A stretch of 64,000 nucleotides of DNA from Mantamonas sphyraenae (taxonomy: Eukaryota > CRuMs > Mantamonadidae). The DNA is taken from assembly GCA_026936335.1 (NCBI GenBank), contig JAPMXV010000037.1, forward strand, positions 1 to 64,000. Reading direction: 5' to 3'. Every line of letters starts with the position of its first letter. Positions within the stretch are counted from its first letter, which is position 1. The translations under genes were made by a program, and so were the position numbers. Shown piece by piece: positions 1-11,500 of this stretch. Under the pieces are notes generated by a model. The model ran no database searches. It saw nothing but the letters and a program-made list of their open reading frames with translations, and was not told where the DNA came from.

Positions 1-141
1 ACCCTAACCCTAACCCTAACCCTAACCCTAACCCTAACCCTAACCCTAACCCTAACCCTAACCCTAACCCTAACCCTAACCCTAACCCTAACCCTAACCC
101 TAACCCTAACCCTAACCCTAACCCTAACCCTAACCCTAACC
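1..141. repeat. Telomeric repeat array, (CCCTAA)n
   Basis: About 23 perfect tandem copies of CCCTAA run from the first base to about 141, then stop abruptly at unique sequence. On the other strand this reads TTAGGG, the common telomere repeat of animals, many fungi and many protists. The C-rich strand at the 5' edge means this is the left chromosome end. There are no degenerate or variant repeats at the inner boundary. Confidence 0.99.
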
Positions 142-413
142 ACTATATTGTGTCTCCCCTGATATGGTGAGTCCGGTCTACGTTATATGAGTTACGCTTG
201 TGTCTGCTGTGGGGTGGGTGAGTTGGGTGGTGACATGGGGCAGTGGGCAATGGGTGGGAGTAGAATTGTTGCTGGTGAGTGGTCGCTGTCCTGCAACGCC
301 GTGCAGTCAGCACTGCCCATCCGCCTTCAACCAAAAGTATCACCAACATCCACAACTCCCTCCACCAGTCCAACACAATCCGCATACATTCCAGTACCAC
401 CACCACCACCACG
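142..413. other. Subtelomeric spacer upstream of the first gene
   Basis: Roughly 270 bp of unique sequence lies between the telomere and the first convincing start codon. It is G/T-rich up to about 290 and C/A-rich after that. I see no variant telomere repeats, no transposon remnant and no satellite. It must hold the promoter and 5' leader of the first gene, although no clear TATA box is visible. An in-frame ATG at 279 is an alternative start for that gene. Confidence 0.6.
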
Positions 414-3400
414 ATGGACAACGACTACTCAAGCACTCCGAAGCATCAACACACACCCAACACCTACCCAGCGTGCGTTCTGCCTTCCACTCCGTTTTTT
501 TTTGACTGCCCGCTTCTCCCGCTTCCTTGCCTCCTCCATGCCTCCGTCGCTTCCCTGCACACCTCCCCTGCATCTCCACTTCCCCATCACCACCTCCACT
601 GCCTTCTCCGCTCTTCGCCGTTCCCCTCTCCCCTGTCACTGCCCTCCCCGTTGCCAGTTTCCCGGTCTGCCAATCTCCTCCCGTTTTCCCCTCCCTGCTC
701 GTTTCAGCCTCCCTTTACCCCCGCTTTTGCCCTGACGGCGTCCATTCCACCTTCCGCTCACCGTTCCCACCCCACCCACCCCGTCCCCGTCTTCCCCACA
801 GCTACGCGTACATGGTCCCTCCCATGGCTGCCCAGCCGTTTCCGAACATGCTGCCCGTCCAAGACGTACAAAACCCGTACCAGCACCCACAACCACCCAT
901 CATCTGGGTCCCTGTCAACACCCATCCCCAGCAGCACCACGCATATGCTCATCACGGCCATTCATACTACGCCTACCCTCCTCCGCCGCCTCCTCAGCCG
1001 CGACAAACCGCCCAGATGCACTTCGCTCAGACTCCGTTGCACCCTCCGCCTGCTCAACCCACCACAAACCACAACCGCGTCCCCAAACGCACCAGTCCTG
1101 CCATTGTCGGCATCACACGGACTACATCCACCACCACATCGTCGTCCTCCTCCCACCAGGCCACACGGCAGACTGGAGACAGCGACGACGACGACGCAGA
1201 CCAGGACACACACACACACGACACCGGCGACGTGGAGGACCTGAGGTTCCTGAACTTTGGCAACCGTGAACCACGGTCACCCTCCAGCAACACAGAGTGG
1301 ATGACCAGCTCATGGATGGAGGCGTACGAAGAAGACGGCGAGGCAAACGACGCCATCCAGCAGCAAGTGGACGACGAGGTGGACACCCAGTGCCCACTCT
1401 TCATTGCAGATACTGGTGATGCCATGGATGAGGAGTACATGCCGCAAGACGACAGCGACGACGACGCAGACGACATGGAGCAGGAGGACGCGGACGAATG
1501 GCAGCCGAGACGCACAAGTAGAGGCCGCACACGACGTCGCAGAGGCCACAACAGCCGGAGAACTGGTCCACAGAAGTTGAAAGGCAGCGGACAGCGCAGG
1601 CGCAGGGTCACGGCAGGCAGTGGCACAGAGACAGGAACGTCGAGCTCACTGGCAAGGATGGCAGTGAACGGAGACACCGGCGCAGGGAAGAACGCAGGCG
1701 ATGACAAGACGAGCAAGTTGCCAGATGGCGTTGTGTGCAAAGGGTGGACAAAGGGACCCAGTGACGAGCGCAGCCACAGCAACAAGGAGGAGCACACGGC
1801 ACTGCTGATCCACATGCACACCCTGGCCAACGAGCATCCCATCGACAGTATCCCCGACCTGATGACCCTACAGGCGCGTGTTGTGGTCTGCCATGGCACC
1901 GTGGCCACGCTTGTCCGACAGATTCAGCTCGCTCTGGGCAACATTCCCCTCTCCCAGGGCGACATGGCCTTCAGCCTCAGCCTTCTCGGCCGTGACATGG
2001 ATCAATATGCGTGCAGCGCTGCCATCCCCAACGCTGGTCTGGCCATGGGTGTGACAAAGGCTGGGTTGAAGGTGTGTTGGCTGGAGGAGCCACACGACCA
2101 CGGCGACCCCAACTACGTCCTCCTCCACCTGATCATGACAGAAATGGACACCCTCGGCGACAGGCCCCATCCCACCACCTGGAAGGAGCACAAGCAGACC
2201 CAGCTGTTGCTGCAGAAAGCACGACGACTTGCTGCCAACGACAGCGACCCACACTGGACACAATGCGACTACGACCACCACCACCCCACCACCAAGGTGG
2301 ACAAGTGGCATCCCGAGTCTGTGCGCAGTGGCTGGAGCAAGACCGGCGACGAGCGTGGCAGCTGCACGGCGCGGGAGTTCCTGACGCTGCTGGCACACAT
2401 GAAGGCACGCGCAGCCAAGCACCCTCGCCATCAGCACACACACGAGCACCATGCACTGCGTGAGCTGATCAACAACGGCAACCTGCTGTCCCTGGTGCGA
2501 CACATCATCCTGGCGCTGGGCAATGTTGGCGTACCGCCTGTCGACCTGGCCTTCTTTGTCCGCCTCCTCCGGCCAAAACTCACCTACCAAAAGGTGCAAG
2601 GTGCCATCAGCGCCACCCTCACCCGCGGCGTCACCTCCCTCTCCCTCAAGATCGCCTGGCTCGACAAACCCCAACCCAGCGACGCCACGCTGCACACCCT
2701 CCTCCACACCCTCATCGACCGCATCACACCCCACATCACCACCCGCCCCACCACCTATACACTCGTCAACGCCCTCCGCATCCCCGAGCGTGATTTGCCG
2801 GAGCCCACAGAGGAGGAGATCGTGGACGATGGACTGCCAGATGGCGTTGTGCGCAGTGGCTGGACGTTCTGGCGCAAGGGCGAGCGCATGCACAGCAACA
2901 AGAAGGAGCACACGGCACTGCTGAACCACATGCACACCCTCGCCAACGAGCATCCCATCGACGACATTCCCGACCTCATGACCCTGCAAGCGCGTGTTGT
3001 GGTCTGCCATGGCACCCTGAACACGCTGGTCCGACAGATTCAGCTCGCTCTGGGCAACATTCCCCTCTCCCAAGGCGACATGGCCTTCTGCCTCACTCTT
3101 CTCGGCCGTGATATGGATCAACATGCGTGCAGAAATGCCATCCATGACGCTGGTCTGGCCATGGGTGTGACAAAGGCCGGGTTGAAGGTGTGCTGGCTGG
3201 AGGAGCCACACGACCACGGCGACCCCAACTACGTCCTCCTCCACCTTCTCATGTCAGAGATGGACACTCTCGGCGACAGGACCCATCCCACAACCTGGAA
3301 GGAGCACAAGGAGACCCAGCTGTGGCTGCAGGAAGCACGACGCCCTGCTGCCAACGACAGCGACCCACACTGGACACAATGCGACTACGACCTCCACCAC

Positions 3401-3982
3401 CCCACCACCAAGGTGGACAAGTGGCATCCAGAGTCTGTGCGCAGTGGCTGGTGCAAGACCGGCGACGAGCGTGGCAGCTGCACGGCGCGGGAGTTCCAGA
3501 CGCTGCTGACACACATGAAGGCACGTGCAGCCAAGCACCCACGCCATCAGCACACACACGAGCACCTTGCACTGCGTGATCTGATCAACGCCGGTAGCCA
3601 GCTGTCCCTGGTGCGACACATCATCCTGGCGCTGGGCAACGTTGGCGTGCCCCCTGTCGACCTGGCCTTCTTTGTCCGTCTCCTCAGACCACGTCTCACC
3701 TACCAGCAGGTGGTTGGTGCCATCAGCGCCACCCTCACCCGCGGCGTCACCTCCCTCTCCCTCAAGATCGCCTGGCTCGACAAACCCCAACCCAGCGACG
3801 CTACACTGCACACCCTCCTCCACACCCTCATCGACCGCATCTCACCCCACATCACCACCCGCCCCACCACCTATGCACTCGTCAACGCCTACCCCATCCC
3901 CTCCTTCACCCTTCCCAAGCGCAAAGACCCTTCCTCCTCCTCCTCCTCCTCCTCCTCCTCTAAACGTCAACGCCTGGAATGA
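414..3982 (+). CDS. Subtelomeric tandem-repeat protein of unknown family, A-B-A-B modules
   Basis: Two exons are inferred, 414-472 and 802-3982 (1,079 aa). The GT-AG junction restores phase exactly and reads GCC-TAC across the splice. The N-terminus is His/Tyr/Pro-rich. Residues about 150-320 are low-complexity, acidic, then Arg-rich. Residues about 327-1055 hold four related modules of 160-190 aa arranged A-B-A-B. Each module starts with a GW followed by a DER-type segment and contains LVR-I-LALGN, a D-AF-LL segment, GVT-LK and a WL-P signature. The C-terminus is a serine run followed by KRQRLE, a plausible nuclear localisation signal. I do not recognise the family. The module looks helical and globular and could bind nucleic acid or protein, but that is inference. 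It is the most telomere-proximal gene. The start could instead be the in-frame ATG at 279. Confidence 0.75.
1721..3905 (+). repeat. Recent 1,116-bp in-frame tandem duplication inside the first gene
   Basis: Sequence from about 1721 recurs at 2837 with a constant offset of 1,116 bp (372 codons). Marker segments such as CCAGATGGCGTTGTG (1721 and 2837) and the block beginning GTGGCATCC (2303 and 3419) keep this spacing. Long stretches are identical or nearly so at the nucleotide level. One unit holds one A and one B protein module, so the two copies make A-B-A-B. A and B are themselves distant relatives, which implies an old duplication followed by a recent one. Confidence 0.93.
3931..3960 (+). 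repeat. (TCC)n microsatellite coding for poly-Ser
   Basis: About ten TCC/CTC triplets lie near the 3' end of the first gene and encode the serine run before the basic C-terminal KRQRLE. The repeat is in frame, so length changes would alter only the serine count. Confidence 0.9.
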
Positions 3983-4115
3983 ACCCCACTCCCTTCCCGT
4001 CTCACCAATCGCTCTAGGAAGCTTCTGCTTCTTCTCCGATTGCTCAACGGCTGTGCTGAGGGGAAACTCTCGTTGACTCCAGCGCTCATAGGGCCACACG
4101 AACCATCCACACACA

Positions 4116-4755
4116 ATGTCGGCCGTCGACTGGGAGGGAAGGGTGCGACTTACTGCAGCGGTCAATGGATTCTCTGTCACAGAACTCGATGGCTCCCCGT
4201 GCGTCTGTATCAACGGCATGCGTGTCTACGGGTCCTGGAAAGCCATTTTTCTGGCCATGAACGACCTCACCGGCGGGACGTTAACAGACCATTTACACTC
4301 CTCCCCCTCCTCCTCGGAAGGTATGTATGAGTTTGAGGAAAACGGGGTCTCCGTCGTGAAGGAATCGTTGAGCAGGCTGCCGACAGCGCGTCAGCGCCAG
4401 GCATTCGTTTTTGGTCCGTGCAGCGACGTTTCCGACTCGGACCGCCATGTGTATGATTCCCGGCGCTGCTGTGGAGGTGCATACTACTCTCATAAGCACA
4501 ACTGCTGTGTGGTTCCAGTGGAGGCAGGTCTGGACGAGCACGAGCCATGTTCTCTGGAGTTTTTGTTCTTCGACGCAGGCAGCCCTCGCAAAAGGAAAGC
4601 GGAAGAACTGCACTTTTTTCTCCACGACACCATCTTCTTCCCAGACATCTGTTCCAACCAAATGGCGGTACTGCAAGACGAGATTGCCGTCATTGCCTCC
4701 TGCTCCGGCGTTGCGGTTGTGCCGCTCGACTGGGGTCAGCTCAAAATGCCTGGGC

Positions 4756-4817
<62 letters not shown>

Positions 4818-7800
4818 TTCGACTTCAGCGAAGTGTTTCCTTTGGATGTGGACGGATGCGATGAGGTATGGGATACCTTTGCCGGTGATGATGCTGCAGT
4901 GGTTGGACTGGCAGTTGTCGATGAAGGTGCCCCGCAAACGTTTGCTGGCGCCCGTGTGCTGCTTCTGATTCACGGAATCATCGACATGGATCGATGGGAG
5001 AAAGAACACGGTTTGATGGAGCTCACGTGCAACGAGAGCGGAAAATGGTCGCTCTCTTGGGCACAGGTCATCGAGCTGCCAATCGAGATGCCCAAGACAG
5101 GCGTCACGATGCTGCACTGGAAACCATCCTCCATGGACACTGATGAGTACCTGTTGCTTGTTGGCACCCATGCATCGGTCCTGGAACTCGTGGGAATCAA
5201 CCTGCGAACAATGCAGGCAGAAGTCATCCCAACGTCAGGCAACAAACCATGGCAGTCGTTGCATTGCTCCGCCGTGTTCATCCGAAACAACATGCTGGCT
5301 ATTTTTGGAGGTCAGACATCGTCCCATGTCGTCCCCGTTTGGTTGGTCCTCGATCTGCGCCTGCTGCAGTGGCTCGCTCCCGTGTTCTGCGACTGGTCGG
5401 ATCCGCGGCTGTTCCGCAAGCAATTTTCCTGGACGGTGGGACCCAAGCACCTGTACCTGCTCAGTGATGCGGCGACCCCACTCTTCGATGACCCGCGGCC
5501 TGACTGTGCCGTCGAGCTTCCGTGCATTCTACGAACGCCGTTCACACCCGCGCGCCTGTCAGATCTTGGCGACGCGTTTTTGCACAAGGTGCGCCTCTTG
5601 ATTTGGATCAACGGTGGCGACCACGAGGATTCGACGTGGAGTGAGACTCCTCTGCCGCAAGAGGTGATGCAGTGCATTGTGGATTGGATGGCTGTCCAGC
5701 AGACCATCGACGAGTCGATCGACGAGAGATTCGACGACAAACAGGTCGTGGCTCGGCTCGAATGCACCGTGCGTGAGTACGAGGAGCTGGCAGATTCAGG
5801 GCCGGTCAATTTCCGTGTGAGCGTGCACGAGGGTGCCGAAGTGCAAGTGGCAACCAGCTTCATCGCCAACACCAAGCACAGCGCCACATGGCGAGAGCAT
5901 GTGCGCCACTCGCTTGTCACCGACGGTCTGCTTCCCGCCGCTGCGAGCGTCCCGCTCGAACCAAAGGGGCAGCAGCAAGAATCGACAACGAACGGAACCC
6001 AATTCCACAAGTCGACCGAGCCCAAGGCTCCCACGAAGCACAAATCCGATGCGAAACCTCCAAAAAAGCAACGCACCCACCGAGCCAAGAAAACCGCTGC
6101 TGCATCGGCAACGATGTCCCACGACAAAACGACCACCTCGTCCTTCACATCGAATGCCCTCGACACGCTTGGCAACGAAAAGGCACGCCCTCGGGACACC
6201 CTTACGTCGCTCAACGTCGACGTCAGGCACGCTCAGGGGCTGATGGCGCCCGCGACCTTCTCACTTGCGCCGTCTGCTTCGTACGACGACTTGCGAACTG
6301 CCATCGAGCGAACGACACTGCTCGAGGGGAGTTTTACAATCAAGCAGGTGGACGAACACGGCCACCCGGTGTGCAAGTTGCGCAACGACACCCAGTTGAC
6401 GGCGATCAAGGCGGGCTTGGAGGCAAACGGCGGAGGCCAACAAGCGCTGCACCTTTCTGTGAACGGAGGCGACATCCGCATCCGCGTGTCGGTGGAAGGA
6501 AACGTACATCTCGTGGAAGTGGACCAAGCCGACACCGTGGGGTCTTTCTGCGAACGCGTGAGCGAGCAGGTTCTCCCCAACGTGAAGCGGACTTGGTGGC
6601 TTGAGACAGCTGACGGCGAGCGCATCTCTTCCGTGGAGCACTTGTTCTCACACGCTTCGGAGATTCTGCATGTCAACCTCTCCCATCCTCACCTTGAGTT
6701 CGTGCTGGCCGTCGATGGCGAAGTTGTGGGTGCTGCGACCCTCCCCTGGAGCTCTTCGTTGGGCGCCTTGACCGAGGCCGTACGCGAAGCTACCGGCCTG
6801 TCCAACATCGCATCCATGCAAACCGACGATCTATGCCTTGGCTCAGAAAATGATATGGACACCCTGCGTGAGCGCGTGGAGATGTCCGAGGTCCAAGTGG
6901 TGCCGCTGGCAGTTTCACCGACACGCCGCCGCTACCACAACAAGAAAGCCAAGGAGGGTAAACACCAAACACATGCGCATCAAGGGACATTCTTCATCTC
7001 GGCAAACGGTGCAGAGTGCACGCTGGATTTGGATTGGACGTGCAGCTTGTCCGATTTGCGGCTTTCCTTTTCATCCGCCCTCGGTCTCAGCGACATGCCG
7101 CACAGCATCCGCCTGTATGATGGAAAGCACTTGTTGGCAACACTCAAGTCTCCCTCGGACATGGGGCAGCTGGCACGCCTGCGTGATGTTGCCCCAACGA
7201 GTGGTCGGTATTCGCTGGTGCTCAAGGAGACGCCAGTTCAAGACGCCTCCAGCGCGATGGGCAAGTTCATTGTCGCAATGGATGGGACGCAAACAACGCT
7301 GGAGCTCGATTGGACTTCCAGTTTGACTCGCGTCCGAAACTCCATCTCCTCTGCGCTGAACATTGGGCCACCAAAGACCATTCACCTTTTCGACGGCGAG
7401 AAAATGCTGGCCACTTTGAAACGAGCATCAGACATGGTGCACTTCACCCGCCTGCGCTATGCAACTCCTGAGAACGGCTCAATGTTTACGCTGTCGCCAG
7501 CGTTCTCGCGGGCAAGACCACACGCTCCCAAAGGCAACAGCATGGACGCGTGCTTCTCTCTGCAGGCCGAGTACATGGACACGCGTGTTGATGTGCGCGT
7601 TAAGCGCAGTTGCACCGTTTCGGGACTCCGCAAGGCCATCGCTTCCGCCCTTGGTCTCACCAAGAAGAAATGCCAGCACATGCCGCTGTTTGCAGGTGAC
7701 AACTTTCTGATGAACTTGTCCCGAGCCAACCAAATGCCCGCACTTCGCAAGGCGGTGGCCAGTGGCCAGAGTCTTTGCGTTTGCATCGGCGGCGCCTCGG

Positions 7801-8498
7801 CGAAGGTGCCCTCGCACACCACCTCCTCCCCAACCACCCCCACCTCCTCCTCCTCATCCTCCTACCCAACCACCACCTCCACCACCACCACCTCCTCCTC
7901 CTACCCAACCTCTTCCTACCCAACCACCACCACCTCCTCCTCCTCCTCCTCCTCCTCCTCCTCCACCTCCTCCTCATCCTCCTCAACCACCCCCATCACC
8001 TGCATCCTGACACACGACAACACCACCACCACGGTCACCTTCCCAAGGCAATCCTCCATCGCCCTCCTCCGCAACACGATCTCCGACGCGCTGGGCGTCC
8101 CCACGTCGTCCTTGGAGACGATGATCCTCACTGATGCAGCAGGCAAACCTCATCCTCTCTCCAAGGCAGCCGACATGCGAGTCCTGCGCGAATCCGCTTC
8201 ATCAGACCCTGGCAACAAGGTCTCTCTCACCATCCCGACCGAGCAGCGCGAACCCCGTCTTTCCATCAACTTGATTCGCGGCTTCACCATCGCCCAAACG
8301 ACCATCCCGCTTGACTCGGACTTTGCCACACTCCAAAACGCCACGTCAACCGCCTTGTCCATCCCCACATCCTCCTGCACGACCATGTTCCTCCTGGACG
8401 GCATGAAACCCTTGGGAACGATCACGTCGGACCGAGACATGGCCTCCTTGTTTGAATTCGCATCCAACTCCACCGTCACTCTCCGCCTCCCTGAGTAG
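4116..8498 (+). CDS. Large protein with acidic tract, possible Kelch-like region and tandem beta-grasp-like modules
   Basis: This is an intronless 1,460-aa ORF starting ACACAATGTC. Residues about 215-234 are a nearly pure Asp run made from GAC triplets. Residues about 280-520 contain repeated short beta-rich segments, including AIFGGQ, suggestive of a Kelch-like propeller. Residues about 630-690 are basic, Lys/Thr/Ser-rich and probably disordered. From about residue 695 to the end there are roughly eight units of 75-90 aa. The clearest units share a hydrophobic strand, an LR-x(5)-ALG helix, an L-DG-x2-L turn and a final DM-x2-LR segment. That layout resembles ubiquitin-like, PB1 or doublecortin beta-grasp folds, which is my inference from spacing. 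A Ser/Thr-rich linker encoded by TCC repeats separates the last two units. Function is unknown. The gene converges on the next, with only 39 bp between the stop codons. Confidence 0.8.
4758..4817 (+). repeat. (GAC)n microsatellite coding for poly-Asp
   Basis: Twenty GAC-type triplets encode aspartates with a single GGC interruption at 4794-4796. Related GAC or GTC runs occur in other genes of the window, where the frame or strand makes them poly-Ser. Confidence 0.95.
7803..7995 (+). repeat. TCC/ACC-rich low-complexity tract coding for a Ser/Thr/Pro linker
   Basis: This long pyrimidine-rich tract of TCC, ACC and TAC triplets lies inside the large beta-grasp-module gene. It encodes a Ser/Thr-rich linker between the third-last and second-last structured units. 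It stays in frame throughout. Confidence 0.85.
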
Positions 8499-8537
8499 AT
8501 CGAATTCAGTAATCACTCTTCGTACATTCCAAATCCC

Positions 8538-11500
8538 TCACCTTGCTGCCCCCTGCCTCAGCCTCTTCACCGCCCTCGCTACCAAATCCCCCCTCTCCAC
8601 TCCACCTGCGCCTCCCGCACGATTCCTCCCCCTCGCTTCCCGCTTCATATTCCCCTCCAGCTCCTTCACCAGATTTCCCGCAAGACGCCCCACTGACAAC
8701 ACATACCCAACAACGATCCCCATCCCCACCGCGTACACCACCACAACGGCCCACTGCGGGCTCGAGTCCGAGTACACTGCAATGCACACGGAATACGACG
8801 TCAACGCCAGCCACATCATGCCCGACGCCACCACGCCAGACTCCCACCCCAGCAGCACACGCAGCCCCATCCCCGTCGCCACCGGCGCAAACACAATCAT
8901 CAACCACCCCGAAACAACCACCACCTCCCGTACATCCGCGTACATCCCAGCAACCGCCATTCCGCCCACGTGCACCCAACTCGACACGCAAAATGCACCC
9001 AAAGTCGTCGGCATTGCCTGGTGGATGGTCTTGCCTTCGAACAGCGTCATCACCATCAACACCAGCGCGTGCACGATCCCTCCCACCTGCCAATCAAAGA
9101 CACTGACAACAGTTGCCAGTCCACCCATGTACAAATCGTCCAACCGCCCTTCCGCCCTCTTTCCTGCCGAGCCTCTGTTCCACCAAACCACGACCAGCAG
9201 CCCGACAACATTGCCCATCCGCCGTATCGTGAACCCGTACGTTGCATCCCCATCAGCATCCATGCCCAACGCCACCGCGACTGCCGTCCCAAGGACCACC
9301 CCCACCCCCACTGCTCCTACCCGATGCCAATCCACTTTCATCCCCACGCCCCAACACAGCCATCCAACCCCAACGCTCGCGTACACCGCTTGCGCTGGCA
9401 CAAGCGCCACCAATCCCTCCACCACAGACCACCCCATCGCCACAACAAGCCAAGGCCCAATCATCAACACCAAGTTTGTCCCCTGAGTTGGTAGTGCAAT
9501 CAATGTCACAAGCACAGCCACCACGGTCGAACGCAACTCGGACCCTGACCCGCTCATAGCCGCCTCCCACAGCCCAGTCACAGCCCCAGCCGCAACCCAA
9601 GCCCCTACCCAGACCAAACACGCCGCAAACGCCAACAACCGCGCGTGCTTTTGCATCAAGTCCACAATGCCCGTCTCTCCGCTCTCGGCTTCCCCAACAG
9701 AGGCGACCCTCGATCGCACCTGGCCCGAACTCACCCGCACTCGCTCTTCCGCATTTCTCTCCGTTCTCTCCACGCCCAGAAGCTCGAGCGCATGCGGAAC
9801 TTCCTTGAGAACCTCGTCTGGCAGCATCATCAGCACGTACAAGTTATAGTGCACCTCGTCCTGCAGCTCCAACAACGAGGGCCACACAAGCCCCACCGCC
9901 ACCCCAACCACCACAAACATCCCAAGCCCCTCCACAAGCCATGTGAGTGGCACCCATTGATCCAGACGCTCCTCAAGCTGCTCATGGGCAACCCCCACCA
10001 CCGCACGTGGCCCGGCTTCCAGTATCCCCGACTGCGCAATCAGCACCTGCTCCACCACTCGGTTTCCCTCTGCAGGCAATCCATACTCCAGCCAGCCCTC
10101 CATCACTGTCCAGTATGCATCCACAAGCGACAGCACTCCGTGAAACGCGTTCCGCCTTTCCCAAGCAGTCGTGCACGCGTGCTGTGTGCACAGCTGTGAC
10201 GTGTACAGCATCCGCACCATCCTCGCATTTCCACGCGTATCCACCGGAACCATCAACTGCATCTTCTTTGCCGCTGTTCTCATCTCAGCGGCGGCCGCGC
10301 GTACTGCCGATGCGTTCCTAACATTCCCTTGCACGTACGCTGTCACCACAGGTCGCGCCTTCACAACTGCGCTTTCCAGCTTCGATGCAGCCGCAAGCAA
10401 TTCCATGCTGTCCAACATCTCGGTCTGAGACAGCGCCGTCAGCCCCAGTACCACGCCCATGACAACCATGAGCAAAACCAAAGCTATCCGTATCCTGCTC
10501 CCAGGAGAGCTCAGCCTTGCTCGTGCATCCCCCAGTGTCCCATCCCATGGTGCAGCCTCCAATACCTGAGGCGTCGCCGTTCCATGCGTGCCGCCTTGCG
10601 AATCGAGCGGCGTTGACATCGCACGGGTTCCCACCATCGATTCCAGTGGCGACTCGACCGCAGGCGACACCGAAACCGCGTATCGGCCCGCGTACCCCTC
10701 GTACTGAGCCGCCAGACCCCTCGCCACGCTCCGTGGAACCCGCCGAATTGTCATTGTCGCCCTTCGCTTTTCCAGGGCACCTGCTCGAAGGTTCGACCGC
10801 ACTCCCACGCTGTACGATAGCAAAAGCACCAATATCACCTGGAGGAACCCTTGAAGCACCTCTGTGGTGAGCGCGCGCATGGCACGTGTTGACACAGCCA
10901 CCACCACAGCGCGCTGACTTTCCAGCAACTCCTGCAACCTCTCTCCGTTGTCAACCACAAATTGCATCCCGTTCAGCACGCGCTGCCATCCCCCATCTCT
11001 ATCCTGGGCCGCGGACATGTTCGCCTGAGACGCCATCTGCGAGCTGTACGCCACCGTCGCCAACGCCGCCACAGAATGCATCCTGATCACTTCCAAGGAC
11101 CCGTTGCCACTCCTTATCTCCACGTCCACCACGTGTCCCTGTGCCACCCATTCAATTGCCTCGTTGGCGCGCGTCGGCGCTCGCGCTAGGTCCATGTTCA
11201 CCCGTGCCAACTCACGTGCACACCTCTCCATGTGGCCTGCATACCCACTCATGGCACCACTACCCACAAACCAATCCAACCAAGCGAGTCGCGCCCTCGA
11301 ATTCCCGTCCAGTGTCCCGTTCCCACTGGTTTGCTCCATCAGCAGCTGCGTCCTCTCCGCAGCCCCCACAAACGCGTTTGCCAGCGACTCGCAGATCGAC
11401 ACGGCCCTGCGTGCCCCCAGAAGATCGCATTGCATCTCTGTCGATATCGGTTGACGTTTTGACGCAAACAACCGTACTCCGGTTGTCACGAACAGCGTCA

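Noticed and set aside
142-413. Transposon or satellite next to the telomere
   Set aside because: No repeats, terminal inverted repeats or reverse-transcriptase fragments are visible; the sequence is unique.
1868-3244. 458-aa minus-strand ORF antisense to the first gene
   Set aside because: It mirrors the repeat structure of the plus-strand gene, has no recognisable domain, and exists because the C/G-rich coding strand lacks stops on the opposite strand.
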